From contig NZ_BLPF01000005.1 of the NCBI RefSeq assembly GCF_011764425.1, forward strand, positions 310,001 through 374,000: a stretch of DNA of 64,000 nt. Reading direction: 5' to 3'. The position numbers and the translations under genes are program-made. The first letter of the stretch is position 1. The number at the start of each line of letters is the position of its first letter. Positions 16,291-24,938 of this stretch are shown in pieces. This stretch comes from Phytohabitans houttuyneae. Its GTDB lineage: Bacteria; Actinomycetota; Actinomycetes; Mycobacteriales; Micromonosporaceae. Under the pieces are notes generated by a model. That model was not told the origin of the DNA. It made no database searches and saw nothing but the letters and a program-made list of their open reading frames with translations.

Positions 16291-16638
16291 AGCCGCCGGT
16301 CGGCATGATGCCTCACACGTCCTCGCAGCGAATGTGGACGGTGGCGTATGGGAAGAGGTTCACCTGCGGTTGGTGTTCGGGCCGGGTTGACCGCCGCGGC
16401 GGTGAATGACGGAGTTGAAGCCAGCCAGCCGTATCCGGCCGGGCCGATCCATAGATCCTACTTATGAGTTACCAAGGAAGTCGGCATTGGACTTATCGAT
16501 TGGCGGGCGGCATCGTTGTTTCCGGTACACGACAAAGGGGAGACGGCGATGATGACGCTCGCGATTCGCGGCGCTGCTGCTGATCATGCTGCCCGGCCCT
16601 GGCCACCGCCGACCACTGAGCCGCGACGAAGGAGAACG

Positions 16639-17142
16639 ATGATGCAGCCGAACGAGCTGGCCGAGATTTTGAACCGCCCGACCAGCCAGGAACTACTGGC
16701 CCGCGACATAACTCGCCTGGCTTACGTCGCCAAGGACGGCACGCCCCGGAACATTCCGATCGGGTTCACCTGGAACGGCACGCAGATCGTCATGTGCACC
16801 CCACCCAACGCCCCGAAACTGCCCGCCCTGAAGGCGAACCCGGCCGTCGCGCTGACGATCGACACCGAGGTACACCCACCCAAGATCTTGCTTTTGCGCG
16901 GTCAGGTCGACCTGGACCCCGTCGATGGCATCCCGGACGAGTACATGAAGGTGGCCACCAGCTACGAGATGTCGCCCGAGCAACGGGTCGAGTGGGAGGT
17001 GGGGGTGCGTTCGCTCTACCGCGACGGCATGGTCCGGATCGTCGTGACCCCGACCTGGGCCAAGCTGATCGACTTCGAAACAACGCTGCCGAGCGCGGTC
17101 GAAGAACTCCTCCAACAACAGGACGAACGCCAGCGCGCCTGA
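16639..17142 (+). CDS. Pyridoxamine 5'-phosphate oxidase-like protein
   Basis: 167 residues, a second split-barrel flavin/F420-binding family member: LAYVAKDGTPRNIPIGFTWN, KANPAVALTIDTEVHPPKIL, LRGQVDLDPVDGIPDEY and a C-terminal RIVVTPTWAKLIDFETTLP. GAAGGAGA (16628-16635) precedes tandem ATGs at 16639 and 16642, so an upstream in-frame ATG at 16516 is unlikely to be used. Monocistronic, convergent with clpP. It may be a F420-dependent reductase or a general detoxification protein. Confidence 0.82.
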   Translation: MMQPNELAEILNRPTSQELLARDITRLAYVAKDGTPRNIPIGFTWNGTQIVMCTPPNAPKLPALKANPAVALTIDTEVHPPKILLLRGQVDLDPVDGIPDEYMKVATSYEMSPEQRVEWEVGVRSLYRDGMVRIVVTPTWAKLIDFETTLPSAVEELLQQQDERQRA

Positions 17143-17237
17143 TACCAGACCGTGAACCAGCCGGAACGTCCGCGGCACGGCACCCCCTCAATGGCCTCGC
17201 GGCCATCCGACGAGCCGACGGGCCGCGGACCCGGGCG

Positions 17238-17822
17238 CTAGGCGAGCGTGCCGGCGCCCTCCGGTACCTGGTCCGCACCGGTGATGACCTTGTCGATGAA
17301 GCCGTACCGGCGGGCCTCCTCGGCGGTGAACCAGCGGTCCCGGTCGGCGTCCTGCACGACCTGCTCGTAGGTCTGGCCGGTGTGGTGCGCGATCATCTCC
17401 AGCAGCGACCGCTTGGTGAACACCATCTGCTCTGCCTGGATCGCGATGTCGGCCGCGGTGCCGCCCATGCCGCCGGAGGGCTGGTGCATGATGATGCGCG
17501 CGTGCGGCAGCGAGTACCGCTTGCCAGGAGTGCCGGCGCAGAGCAGGAACTGGCCCATCGAGCCGGCCAGCCCCATGGCCACAGTGGACACGTCGTTGTC
17601 GATGAACTGCATCGTGTCGTAGATGGCGAGCCCGGCGTACACCGAGCCGCCGGGTGAGTTGATCCACAGGTTGATGTCGCGCTGCGGGTCCTCCGCGGCC
17701 AGCAGCAGCAACTGCGCGCAGATGCGGTTGGCCACCACGTCGTTGACCTCGCTGCCCAGGAAGATGATGCGCTCCTTGAGCAGGCGGTTGTACACAGCGT
17801 CGTCGAGGGTCTGATCGCTCAT
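17238..17822 (-). CDS. clpP: ATP-dependent Clp protease proteolytic subunit
   Basis: 194 residues, the usual ClpP length. The catalytic triad is Ser88 (GLAGSMG), His113 ([10 protein letters not shown]) and Asp162 (QDADRDRWF). The N-terminal [11 protein letters not shown] and NSPGGSV motifs are intact. The segment before the nucleophile reads GLAGS rather than the common GQAAS. It acts as a barrel-shaped serine protease with AAA+ partners (ClpX, ClpC). No clpX and no second clpP neighbour is present, so this is a solitary paralogue rather than the main clpP1P2 operon. Confidence 0.93.
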   Translation of the reverse strand: MSDQTLDDAVYNRLLKERIIFLGSEVNDVVANRICAQLLLLAAEDPQRDINLWINSPGGSVYAGLAIYDTMQFIDNDVSTVAMGLAGSMGQFLLCAGTPGKRYSLPHARIIMHQPSGGMGGTAADIAIQAEQMVFTKRSLLEMIAHHTGQTYEQVVQDADRDRWFTAEEARRYGFIDKVITGADQVPEGAGTLA

Positions 17823-17870
17823 GCGACAACAGTAGGGTCGCCCCGCCGGCCGGTGATCGATCTTTCGCTG

Positions 17871-18539
17871 TCAGCGCAGGTCTTCTGCCCTTGGCAGAAC
17901 GGCGGCCTCGCGCACCAGCAGCGCCGCCTGTACCCGGTTGGCGCAGTCGAGTTTGGTCAGCACCCGGCTCACGTACGTCTTGACGCTCGGCTCGCTCATG
18001 CCCAGGCGGCGGCCGATGTCCGCGTTCGACAACCCCTCGCCGACCAGGCGGGCCACATCCGCCTCGCGCGGGGCGAGCGCCGCCAGCCGGGCCGCGGCCT
18101 GCCGCTGGCGGGCGGCCCGCTCGGGCGCGACGAGGCCGAGGACGAGGCGGGTGACGGCGGGGGACAGGTACGCCTCGCCGTCGCGCGCGGCCCGCACGGC
18201 GCGCACCAGCTCGTCCGGCGCGCAGTTCTTGAGCAGGAAGCCGCACGCGCCGCCCTGGATCGCGCGGAGCACGTTGGGCTCGGCGCCGTACGAGGTGAGC
18301 ACCACAGCGCGCACGTCCGGAGCGCGGCGGCGCAGCTCCTCGGCCGCGGCAAGACCGTCCAGCAGCGGCATGCGGATGTCCAGCAGCGCCACGTCGACCT
18401 CGTGACGGATCGCCTCCTCGACCGCGGCGCGGCCGTTGCCGGCCTCGGCGACCACCTCGATGTCGCCGGCCGACTCCAGCACCGTGCGGATGCCCGCGGC
18501 GATCAGCGGCTCGTCGTCGGCCACCAGCACGCGGATCAT
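17871..18539 (-). CDS. NarL/LuxR-family response regulator
   Basis: 222 residues: receiver domain with phospho-acceptor Asp54 (LLDIRMP), acidic pair D8/D9 and Lys104 (FLLKN), then a LuxR-type HTH (LAPREADVARLVGEGLSNAD ... SVKTYVSRVLTKLD). It is paired with the histidine kinase encoded just upstream; ATG 18539 overlaps that gene's stop (ATGA). Given the divergent ABC transporter 90 bp beyond the kinase gene, it probably controls that exporter. Confidence 0.92.
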   Translation of the reverse strand: MIRVLVADDEPLIAAGIRTVLESAGDIEVVAEAGNGRAAVEEAIRHEVDVALLDIRMPLLDGLAAAEELRRRAPDVRAVVLTSYGAEPNVLRAIQGGACGFLLKNCAPDELVRAVRAARDGEAYLSPAVTRLVLGLVAPERAARQRQAAARLAALAPREADVARLVGEGLSNADIGRRLGMSEPSVKTYVSRVLTKLDCANRVQAALLVREAAVLPRAEDLR

Positions 18540-19639
18540 GCCACGCCCAGCATCATCGTGGCCGGCAGCAGCAGGAACAGCAGCACCGCCGCGACCGTGC
18601 CGACAAGCACCGGCCGGCGCAGTGCGGCCGGCGCCGGCGGCGGGTGCAGTGGCAGCGTCGCGCCGAGCCGGAAGGCCCCGTCGGTGGTGCCGTACCCGAG
18701 GCGGCCGCCCACCAGCCGTACCCTCTCGGTCAGCCCTTGCAGCCCGCGACCCGCACCCGCCGCGGCGGCCGCGCCCGGCGGACCCGGGTTGGTGAGCGTG
18801 ACCCGCAGCGCGCGCCGCTCCCAGGCCAGCTCGACCGCGACCGGGCGGTCCGGCGCATGCTTGGCGGCGTTGGTCAGGCCCTCCTCGACCACCCGGTAGG
18901 CGGCCTCGCCGGCCGCCGCCGGCAGCGCGCGGGCGCTGCCCCGCTGCGACAGCCGCACCGGCACGCCCGCCGCGCGAAACTCGGCCACCAGCGCATCCAC
19001 CGCCGCCACGTCGGGGGTGTCGCGCAGCGCGCCGACCACCCCGTACACCTCGTCCATCGCCTCCCGCGCCGCGGCGGCGAGCCGGCGCACGGCCTGCGCC
19101 TGCGGCGGCGGCAGGTCCGCGACCTCCAGTGCGGCCGCCTGGATCGAGACGAGGCTGAGCCGCCGGCCGACCGAGTCGTGCATGTCCCGCGCGATCCGCA
19201 GCCGCTCGCCGAGGCGCGCCTGGTCGGCCAGCGCCGCGGTCAGCCGCTCCTGCTGGGCCAGGTAGGCGCCGACCAGCAGCGGCAGCGCCACGAAGACAAG
19301 GTGCGCCACCACCAGCTGGGGGATCGCGCCCGCGTCCGCCGGCCGCAGCGACAGCAGGAACGCCAGGCCGCCGGCGGCGACCCCCAGCGCGGCCACCGCG
19401 TCACGCCGGCCACCGACCGCGCGTCCGGCGCGGAAGGCGGTCCAGAGCAGCATCAGGTACGCAAGTCCGGTGACCGCGCTCAGCACCAGTCCCGCCGCGA
19501 AACCGAAAAGCGGCATCCGGTACGACAGCAGCGCGGCCACCGCCAGCAACAGGCCCACCCAGGCCAGCCCGGGACGCCCGGCGGCCAGGATGGCGGTGTC
19601 CGCGGCGACGACGCCGGCGGCGAGGAGGTGTCGGCCCAC
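18536..19639 (-). CDS. Membrane sensor histidine kinase (HisKA_3 type)
   Basis: 367 residues. Four or more N-terminal membrane helices (to ~130) with little extracytoplasmic sequence are followed by a HisKA_3 domain with phospho-His154 (RIARDMHDSVGRRLSLV) and a HATPase_c domain (EEGLTNAAKHAPDRPV N-box, LQGLTERVRLVGGRLGYGT G-box region). A final membrane helix (VLVGTVAAVLLFLLLPATMM) closes the protein. Intramembrane-sensing kinases of this kind often detect envelope-active antibiotics and partner with ABC exporters, which fits the divergent transporter genes. Confidence 0.92.
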   Translation of the reverse strand: MGRHLLAAGVVAADTAILAAGRPGLAWVGLLLAVAALLSYRMPLFGFAAGLVLSAVTGLAYLMLLWTAFRAGRAVGGRRDAVAALGVAAGGLAFLLSLRPADAGAIPQLVVAHLVFVALPLLVGAYLAQQERLTAALADQARLGERLRIARDMHDSVGRRLSLVSIQAAALEVADLPPPQAQAVRRLAAAAREAMDEVYGVVGALRDTPDVAAVDALVAEFRAAGVPVRLSQRGSARALPAAAGEAAYRVVEEGLTNAAKHAPDRPVAVELAWERRALRVTLTNPGPPGAAAAAGAGRGLQGLTERVRLVGGRLGYGTTDGAFRLGATLPLHPPPAPAALRRPVLVGTVAAVLLFLLLPATMMLGVA

Positions 19640-19730
19640 GCCCGAAGGGTACGTCCGTCAACCTTCGTCGCGGCCACCGTGCGACTTTCGCCGACTGCCG
19701 GCCGCCGCGCGCCTGCCTAGCGTGGCCACC

Positions 19731-20432
19731 GTGATCGAGGTGCGTGACCTGGAGAAACGGTACGGGCGGACGGTAGCGGTCGACCGGCTGTCGTTCACCG
19801 TGCGGCCCGGCGTGGTGACCGGCTTCCTCGGCCCGAACGGCGCCGGCAAGTCCACCACCATGCGGATGATGCTCGATCTGGACCACCCCACCGGCGGGCA
19901 CGTACGCATCGACGGCGCCCGCTACCGCGACCTGCGGCGGCCGCTGACGAAGGTGGGCGCGCTGCTGGAGGCGAAGTCGACGCATGGCGGGCGGCGGGCG
20001 TACCACCATCTTTTGTGGTTGGCGCAGAGCAACCGGCTGCCGGCCGCGCGGGTCGCCGCGGTCCTGGAGCTGGTCGGGCTGGCCGGCGTGGGCGGCAAGC
20101 GGGCCAAGGCGCTGTCACTGGGGATGGCGCAGCGGCTCGGCATCGCGGCCGCGCTGCTGGGTGACCCGCCGGTGCTGCTGCTCGACGAGCCGGTCAACGG
20201 CCTGGACCCCGAGGGCGTGTACTGGATCCGCGGCCTGCTGCGCGAGCTCGCCGCGCAGGGCCGCACGGTGTTCGTATCCAGCCACCTGATGAGCGAGATG
20301 GAGCAGACTGCCGACCACCTGGTGGTGATCCATCAGGGGCGGCTGCTGGCCGACACGCCACTGCCGCAGTTCGTGGCCGCGCACGGCTCGCTGGAGGCCG
20401 GGTTCCTGGCGCTGACCGGTGGTGCGCGGTGA
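19731..20432 (+). CDS. ABC transporter ATP-binding protein
   Basis: 233 residues from GTG 19731. Walker A is GPNGAGKST, the Q-loop region is short, the signature is LSLGMAQRLG, Walker B is VLLLDEPVNGLDPEG, and the switch His is in VFVSSHLMSEME. A TAGCGT hexamer (19719-19724) seven bases before GTG 19731 suggests a leaderless transcript, and the family pattern VIEVRDLEKRYG begins there. It couples to the permease gene by a 4-nt overlap. This is the drug/peptide exporter subfamily (BcrA/NatA-like), probably for antibiotic export or immunity. Confidence 0.92.
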   Translation: MIEVRDLEKRYGRTVAVDRLSFTVRPGVVTGFLGPNGAGKSTTMRMMLDLDHPTGGHVRIDGARYRDLRRPLTKVGALLEAKSTHGGRRAYHHLLWLAQSNRLPAARVAAVLELVGLAGVGGKRAKALSLGMAQRLGIAAALLGDPPVLLLDEPVNGLDPEGVYWIRGLLRELAAQGRTVFVSSHLMSEMEQTADHLVVIHQGRLLADTPLPQFVAAHGSLEAGFLALTGGAR

Positions 20433-21148
20433 TCTCCGAGCTGACGAAGCTGCGCACGGTGCGGTCCACGCCCTGGACGCTGGCCGCGTTCCTGGTGGTG
20501 AGCGCCGGCCTGGCCTACCTGCTGGAGCTGAGCCTGCGCGACGCGGAGTGGCGGGAGGGGTACGACCCGCTGTTCGCCACGTTCCTGCCGCTGACCATCG
20601 GGCAGATGGCGCTTGTCGTGTTCGGCGCGCTGGCCGTGACCAGCGAGTACTCCTCCGGCACCATCCGCGCCTCGCTGGCCGCCGTGCCGCACCGCGGCCG
20701 CTTCTACCTGGCCAAGCTGGGCGCCGTCACCACTGTCGCGGCCGCGGCGTCCGCGCTGACGGTGCCGGTCACGTTCCTGGCCGGGCGGGCTGCGCTGACC
20801 GGCGAGGCGGTGCGGGCGTGCGTGGGCGCCGGGATCTACCTGACGCTGATGTGCGTGTTCGCGTTCGGCCTGGCCACGATGGTGCGGCACACCGCGGCCG
20901 CGCTGGGCGGCCTGCTGCCGGTGCTCTTCCTGGGCTCTCAGGGCCTGGGCAACATCCCGGCGATCCGCAAGGTCACCCAGTTTCTGCCCGACCAGACCGG
21001 CTGGGTCGCCATGCACCTGGCCGGCCCGCAGGACGACCCGCGCTGGGCCCGCGACTACGGCGCGTGGACCGGTCTGGGCCTGCTGGCACTGTGGGCACTC
21101 GCCGCGGTCCTGGGCGGCTACTGGGTGCTGCGCCGCCGCGACGCGTGA
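20429..21148 (+). CDS. ABC-2 type transporter permease
   Basis: 239 residues with six predicted membrane helices. The cytoplasmic start ISELTKLRTVRSTPWTLAA is the characteristic coupling segment of ABC-2 permeases, and TSEYSSGTIRASLAAVPHRG is the second conserved loop. GTG 20429 overlaps the stop of the ATPase gene, so the pair is co-translated and forms one exporter. It is likely regulated by the divergent two-component system. Confidence 0.9.
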   Translation: MISELTKLRTVRSTPWTLAAFLVVSAGLAYLLELSLRDAEWREGYDPLFATFLPLTIGQMALVVFGALAVTSEYSSGTIRASLAAVPHRGRFYLAKLGAVTTVAAAASALTVPVTFLAGRAALTGEAVRACVGAGIYLTLMCVFAFGLATMVRHTAAALGGLLPVLFLGSQGLGNIPAIRKVTQFLPDQTGWVAMHLAGPQDDPRWARDYGAWTGLGLLALWALAAVLGGYWVLRRRDA

Positions 21149-21173
21149 AATACGCATGGACGTCGATGTTGCG

Positions 21174-21187
21174 TGTGAGCGTTAACC
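21174..21187 (+). promoter_or_regulatory. LacI-type operator candidate upstream of the GH59-like gene
   Basis: TGTGAGCGTTAACC; its complement GGTTAACGCTCACA matches TGTTATCGCTCACA at 29681-29694 in 12 of 14 positions. Imperfect palindromes centred on CG of this type are bound by LacI-family sugar regulators in actinobacteria. It lies ~92 bp before the GH59-like start, where it could block transcription. Confidence 0.55.
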
Positions 21188-21278
21188 AGGACAGGATCGC
21201 CTGGGACGCTTCCGGCTGGTCGCCCGCGCCTCGGGGCCGAGCGCCGGCCGGCCGGTCGGCGACGGCAGGAGACCGCTC

Positions 21279-24047
21279 ATGACCCTCGTATTTGGACACT
21301 CGCGGCGGCGGGTGGCCGTCCTGGCCGCCTCGACCGCGGTGGTGCTGGCCGCCGCGTTGGTCGGGCCGCCGCCCGCGTCTGCCGCGCCCGCTCCGCCGGC
21401 CACCTTGGCGGCGCCACGCGGCGGCCTGCCCGAGCTGCGCCTGGACGACCCGTCGATCGACTGGCGGGAGCTCGTCGTCGACGGCGGCGACGTCGAGCGC
21501 CGAGCCGACGGCGCGGCGCACAACGTATTCGGCGGCTTCGGCTCGGTCTCCTGCAACAACACCTCCAACCTGCTGCTGGACTACAAGGAGGAAAACCCGC
21601 GCGCCTACTGGAAGATCATGCGGATGCTCTTCGACCCGGACGAGGGCGCGGGACTCAGACACATCAAGGTCGAGCTGGGCTCGGACAGCAACAGCTCGTC
21701 CGGCGCCGAGCCGGCGACCAAACGCGACGCCGGCGAGCCGGCCAACGTGTTGCGCGGCGCAGGCTTCCACTTCATCGCCGACGCCCAGCGGATCAACCCC
21801 GACGTGGAGGTCGAGGCGCTGCGCTGGGGCGAGCCCTCGTGGACCGGCAACGACTGGACCAAGCGGTACCAGTGGTACAAGGAGACGATCGACGCCGCCC
21901 ACGACACGTTCGGTGTCGAGTTCGACTGGATGAGCCCGGCGCAAAACGAGGTCCGGCACGCCAACTACCAGGCCGCAGAGCTCAACTGGACGGTCCAGTT
22001 CGCCAAGTGGCTCGAGCGGGACGCGGCCGCACCGGACGCGCGCTACGACTACTCGCAAATCAAGATCGTGGCGCTCGACTCCTACCGCGACGGCAACAAC
22101 GTCGCCGGGCGGATCCTGGCCGACCCGGAGGCGCTGGCCTACGTCGACGCGCTCGGCTTCCACTACGACATCGAAGGCGGGCCGAACGTCACCCGGCTCA
22201 ACAAGGAGTACGGGCTGCCGATCCTCTACTCCGAGGGTGTCGCCCCGATGATCGACCCGCAGTACCGCCTCGCCGCCGACCCGAGCCGCGGCGGCGTCGG
22301 CGGCACCGTCTCCGCCGCCGACATCGCGGACCGGTTCATCAACGCGTACCGGTGGAGCGGGGCCGGCAGCAACCCGGCGCACATGACGACCTTCCTATTC
22401 CAGCCGGCCGTCAGCGCCATGTACGAAGGCACGCAGTATTCCCCCAAGCACCTCATCCGCGCCTCCGACCCGTGGTCCGGTTACTGGGAGGGCGACGTCG
22501 GGATCGTCACCGTGCGCCACTTCCACCAGTTCGTCGGCAGCGGATGGGAGTACATCGAAGGTGCCACCGGCGGCGACGGCACCAAGGGCGACGGCGGCAC
22601 CAACGTCGACACCTCCACCCGCACCGTCCTGACCGCCCGCACACCCGCCGGCGCCACCGGCACTCCACAGTGGACGCAGGTGCACGCCAACAACACACGC
22701 ACCGACCGGTACTTCGAGGTCAAGGTGGCGGACCTCGGCGAGCGCGGCCGCCCGCTGTACGCGTGGCAGACGCGCGGCCCGGACGCGGCGCAGCGGTACG
22801 ACGCCAACTACTTCCAGAACGTCGGCTACTACGCCCCCGTGCGCGGCGAGGTGATCGACGGCGTCGAGCACGACGTGTACCGCGTGCGGGTGCCGGCGTA
22901 CTCGATCCTCACCCTCTCCACGCTCGCGCGCGGCGTCCACGGCAGCACGGATCGGTACCGGCCGGGGGAGTTCGCACCGCGGGCGCGGGACGAGATCCTC
23001 GCTCTGCCCTACCGGGACAACTTCGAGTACGACGACTACCCGGCCACCGTGGTCGGCGGCCGCAAGATGACCTACCTGCAGCGCCGCGGCGGCACACCGC
23101 GGTACACGGCCGACCAGGACGGCGCGTTCGAGGTGGTCGCGACCGGCGACCGGCGCCACCGCCACGTGCTGCGGCAGCAGAACCACGCCCACAACCGCGG
23201 CTACGTGTGGAACGTGTGGGGCGACGGCCGGCAGAACGTGCCGTCGACCGCCGCACCGTCAACGGTGCTCGGCGACCACCGCTGGGCCGACTACACCGCG
23301 ACCGTCGACTTCCGGCTCGACCAGGTCGACCGTGACGCGACGCTGGCCAACTTCGCCGGCCTGGGCGTGCGGCAGGTCGTGGCCCGCGGCGGCGACCAGG
23401 CCACGTACGCCGCCCGCGTACACGAGGACGGCCGGTGGGAGCTGCGCAAGCTCGACACCGTGGTCGCGTCCGGCACGGTGGCAGGATTCGACGCCGCCGC
23501 GTGGCACAAGCTGTCCGTGGCGGCCAGCGGCAACGTCATCACCGCCACGCTCGACGGCGACCCACTCACCTCGTGGGCCGACACGTCCGTCAACCCGGTG
23601 CTGGCCGGGCGCGTCGCCCTGGTCAGCGGCTACTACAACACCGAGTTTGACAACCTCGCCGTTACGCCGATCAAGGGCCAGCCCTGGAAGTCTGTGAAGA
23701 CCGACGACTCCGACCCCAGCGTCACCTATCCCGACGGCTTCACGTTCGCCCAGGTCGGCTTCGCCCACTTCAACCGCACGCACCACGTGCTGGCGGCCGG
23801 CCAGTCGCTGGCGCTAGCCTTCACTGGCACCGGCCTGAACCTGTTCGGAGCGACGGGGGCGGCGACGCTGGAGGTAACCATCGACGACCAAGCGCCGTAC
23901 ACGGTGCAGGTCGGGCCCACCGGCACGAGGCAGACCTCGCACTGGCTGCGCGACCTGCCGCAACGCCACCACAACCTGACGGTGCGCGTAGTCAGCGGCC
24001 CCTTCACCCTGGACGGCATCGACGTCTTAACCGGCGGCCACCCCTGA
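21279..24047 (+). CDS. Secreted GH59-like glycoside hydrolase (galactocerebrosidase family)
   Basis: 922 residues with a signal peptide (cleavage near ASAAPA, ~36). The region ~80-330 follows GH59: FGGFGSVSCNNTSNLLLDY, LRHIKVELGSDSNSSSGAEP, then candidate acid/base Glu224 (SPAQNEVRHANY) and nucleophile Glu319 (ILYSEGVAP). A beta-sandwich part (~400-560), a concanavalin-like module with DFRLDQVD and FAGLGVRQV (~650-800) and a C-terminal galactose-binding-like domain complete it. GH59 members cleave terminal beta-galactosides. In a soil actinobacterium a plant or fungal galactoside is likelier than galactosylceramide, though this is inference. An operator is described upstream at 21174. Confidence 0.82.
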   Translation: MTLVFGHSRRRVAVLAASTAVVLAAALVGPPPASAAPAPPATLAAPRGGLPELRLDDPSIDWRELVVDGGDVERRADGAAHNVFGGFGSVSCNNTSNLLLDYKEENPRAYWKIMRMLFDPDEGAGLRHIKVELGSDSNSSSGAEPATKRDAGEPANVLRGAGFHFIADAQRINPDVEVEALRWGEPSWTGNDWTKRYQWYKETIDAAHDTFGVEFDWMSPAQNEVRHANYQAAELNWTVQFAKWLERDAAAPDARYDYSQIKIVALDSYRDGNNVAGRILADPEALAYVDALGFHYDIEGGPNVTRLNKEYGLPILYSEGVAPMIDPQYRLAADPSRGGVGGTVSAADIADRFINAYRWSGAGSNPAHMTTFLFQPAVSAMYEGTQYSPKHLIRASDPWSGYWEGDVGIVTVRHFHQFVGSGWEYIEGATGGDGTKGDGGTNVDTSTRTVLTARTPAGATGTPQWTQVHANNTRTDRYFEVKVADLGERGRPLYAWQTRGPDAAQRYDANYFQNVGYYAPVRGEVIDGVEHDVYRVRVPAYSILTLSTLARGVHGSTDRYRPGEFAPRARDEILALPYRDNFEYDDYPATVVGGRKMTYLQRRGGTPRYTADQDGAFEVVATGDRRHRHVLRQQNHAHNRGYVWNVWGDGRQNVPSTAAPSTVLGDHRWADYTATVDFRLDQVDRDATLANFAGLGVRQVVARGGDQATYAARVHEDGRWELRKLDTVVASGTVAGFDAAAWHKLSVAASGNVITATLDGDPLTSWADTSVNPVLAGRVALVSGYYNTEFDNLAVTPIKGQPWKSVKTDDSDPSVTYPDGFTFAQVGFAHFNRTHHVLAAGQSLALAFTGTGLNLFGATGAATLEVTIDDQAPYTVQVGPTGTRQTSHWLRDLPQRHHNLTVRVVSGPFTLDGIDVLTGGHP

Positions 24048-24097
24048 ACCCCGACCAGCAGCTTGTCTTCCGCGAGCAGCACCTGCACGAGGCCGAT

Positions 24098-24835
24098 TTG
24101 TCCGGCCGGCGGCTGGTCCAGCTGGCCGCAGTCGGCTCGGTGTTCACCCGATGCCGCTTCGAACGCCTGCGGGTGGAGTCCGCGAGCCTCGGCGCCGGTG
24201 TCATGGTTTCCGAGTACATCGACTGCTCGTTCGACGGCTCCCGGATAGCGCGGATGGGCAGCGGGTTCACCAGGTTCGTACGCTGTTCCTTCCGAGACGT
24301 CGACCTGCGCGGGTGGGAAAGCCACTACCTCGAGCTGGTCGACTGCGTGTTCACCGGGCAAATCCGGTCCAGCCAGTTCTGGGGACGCCCCGAGCCACTC
24401 GGCGCCCGCAACCGGTTCGCCGCGTACGTCCGGCGGTGTGAGCAGGATGGCATCGAGCCGTCCGCCGAACAGCTGTATCTGCGGGAGCGCAACGAATTTC
24501 GCGACAACGACTTCTCCGGCGCCGACCTGGTGGACGTCTACTTCCGTTACGGCATCGACCTGAGCCAGCAACGACTGCCCACCGGCGAGGACTACCTCTA
24601 CCTCCCAGACGGACAGGCAGCGATCGACCGCGCCCTGGCTCTGCTGACCGACCACCCGCCAGCGGACGATGTCCGGGCGAAGGCCGACCGCTTCCTGCGC
24701 AGCGTATTGGGCCGCGAGATCGACGCCGGGCAGCGACAGCTCCTGCTGCGTGCCAAAGACTTCCAGCGGCGCGGCGCCATCCCGCCCTACGTAGAGGTGG
24801 CCATGGACCTGCTCCACCAAGCCGTCGCGGCGTAA
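24098..24835 (+). CDS. Pentapeptide-repeat-like protein
   Basis: About 245 residues from TTG 24098. The N-terminal half has a right-handed beta-helix pattern (FTRCRFERLRVESASL, YIDCSFDGSRIA, FVRCSFRDVDLRGW, LVDCVFTG), followed by a helical C-terminal region (LYLRERNEFRDNDFSGADLV ... ). The same pattern extends ~15 codons upstream of TTG (QLVFREQHLHEADLSGRRL), to the GH59 stop, without any ATG or GTG, so the start is uncertain; CTG 24044 is possible. It has no signal peptide. Function unknown; these proteins often bind partners through the beta-helix. Confidence 0.72.
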   Translation: MSGRRLVQLAAVGSVFTRCRFERLRVESASLGAGVMVSEYIDCSFDGSRIARMGSGFTRFVRCSFRDVDLRGWESHYLELVDCVFTGQIRSSQFWGRPEPLGARNRFAAYVRRCEQDGIEPSAEQLYLRERNEFRDNDFSGADLVDVYFRYGIDLSQQRLPTGEDYLYLPDGQAAIDRALALLTDHPPADDVRAKADRFLRSVLGREIDAGQRQLLLRAKDFQRRGAIPPYVEVAMDLLHQAVAA

Positions 24836-24866
24836 CGACGCGGCGGTGCGGGCCGCGCGGGAGCAG

Positions 24867-24931
24867 CCCGACCGCGGAGGGTGAGGCCGCGGGAGCAACG
24901 GTCCGGACCACCGCGGACGTCGCGGTAGCTC
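24867..24931 (-). repeat. Dispersed 3' hairpin element, copy R3
   Basis: It starts 7 bp past the stop of the TIG-domain membrane gene (24939) and lies 31 bp past the convergent pentapeptide gene. Its orientation relative to the minus-strand gene is the same as for R1 and R2. All three hairpin cores are present, but it lacks the long flank shared by R1 and R2, which helps define the element's outer limits. Confidence 0.85.
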
Positions 24932-24938
24932 AATGTGT

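Noticed and set aside
16516-16638. Longer start (ATG 16516) for the split-barrel protein
   Set aside because: The added 41 residues lack family similarity, and GAAGGAGA sits just before ATG 16639/16642.
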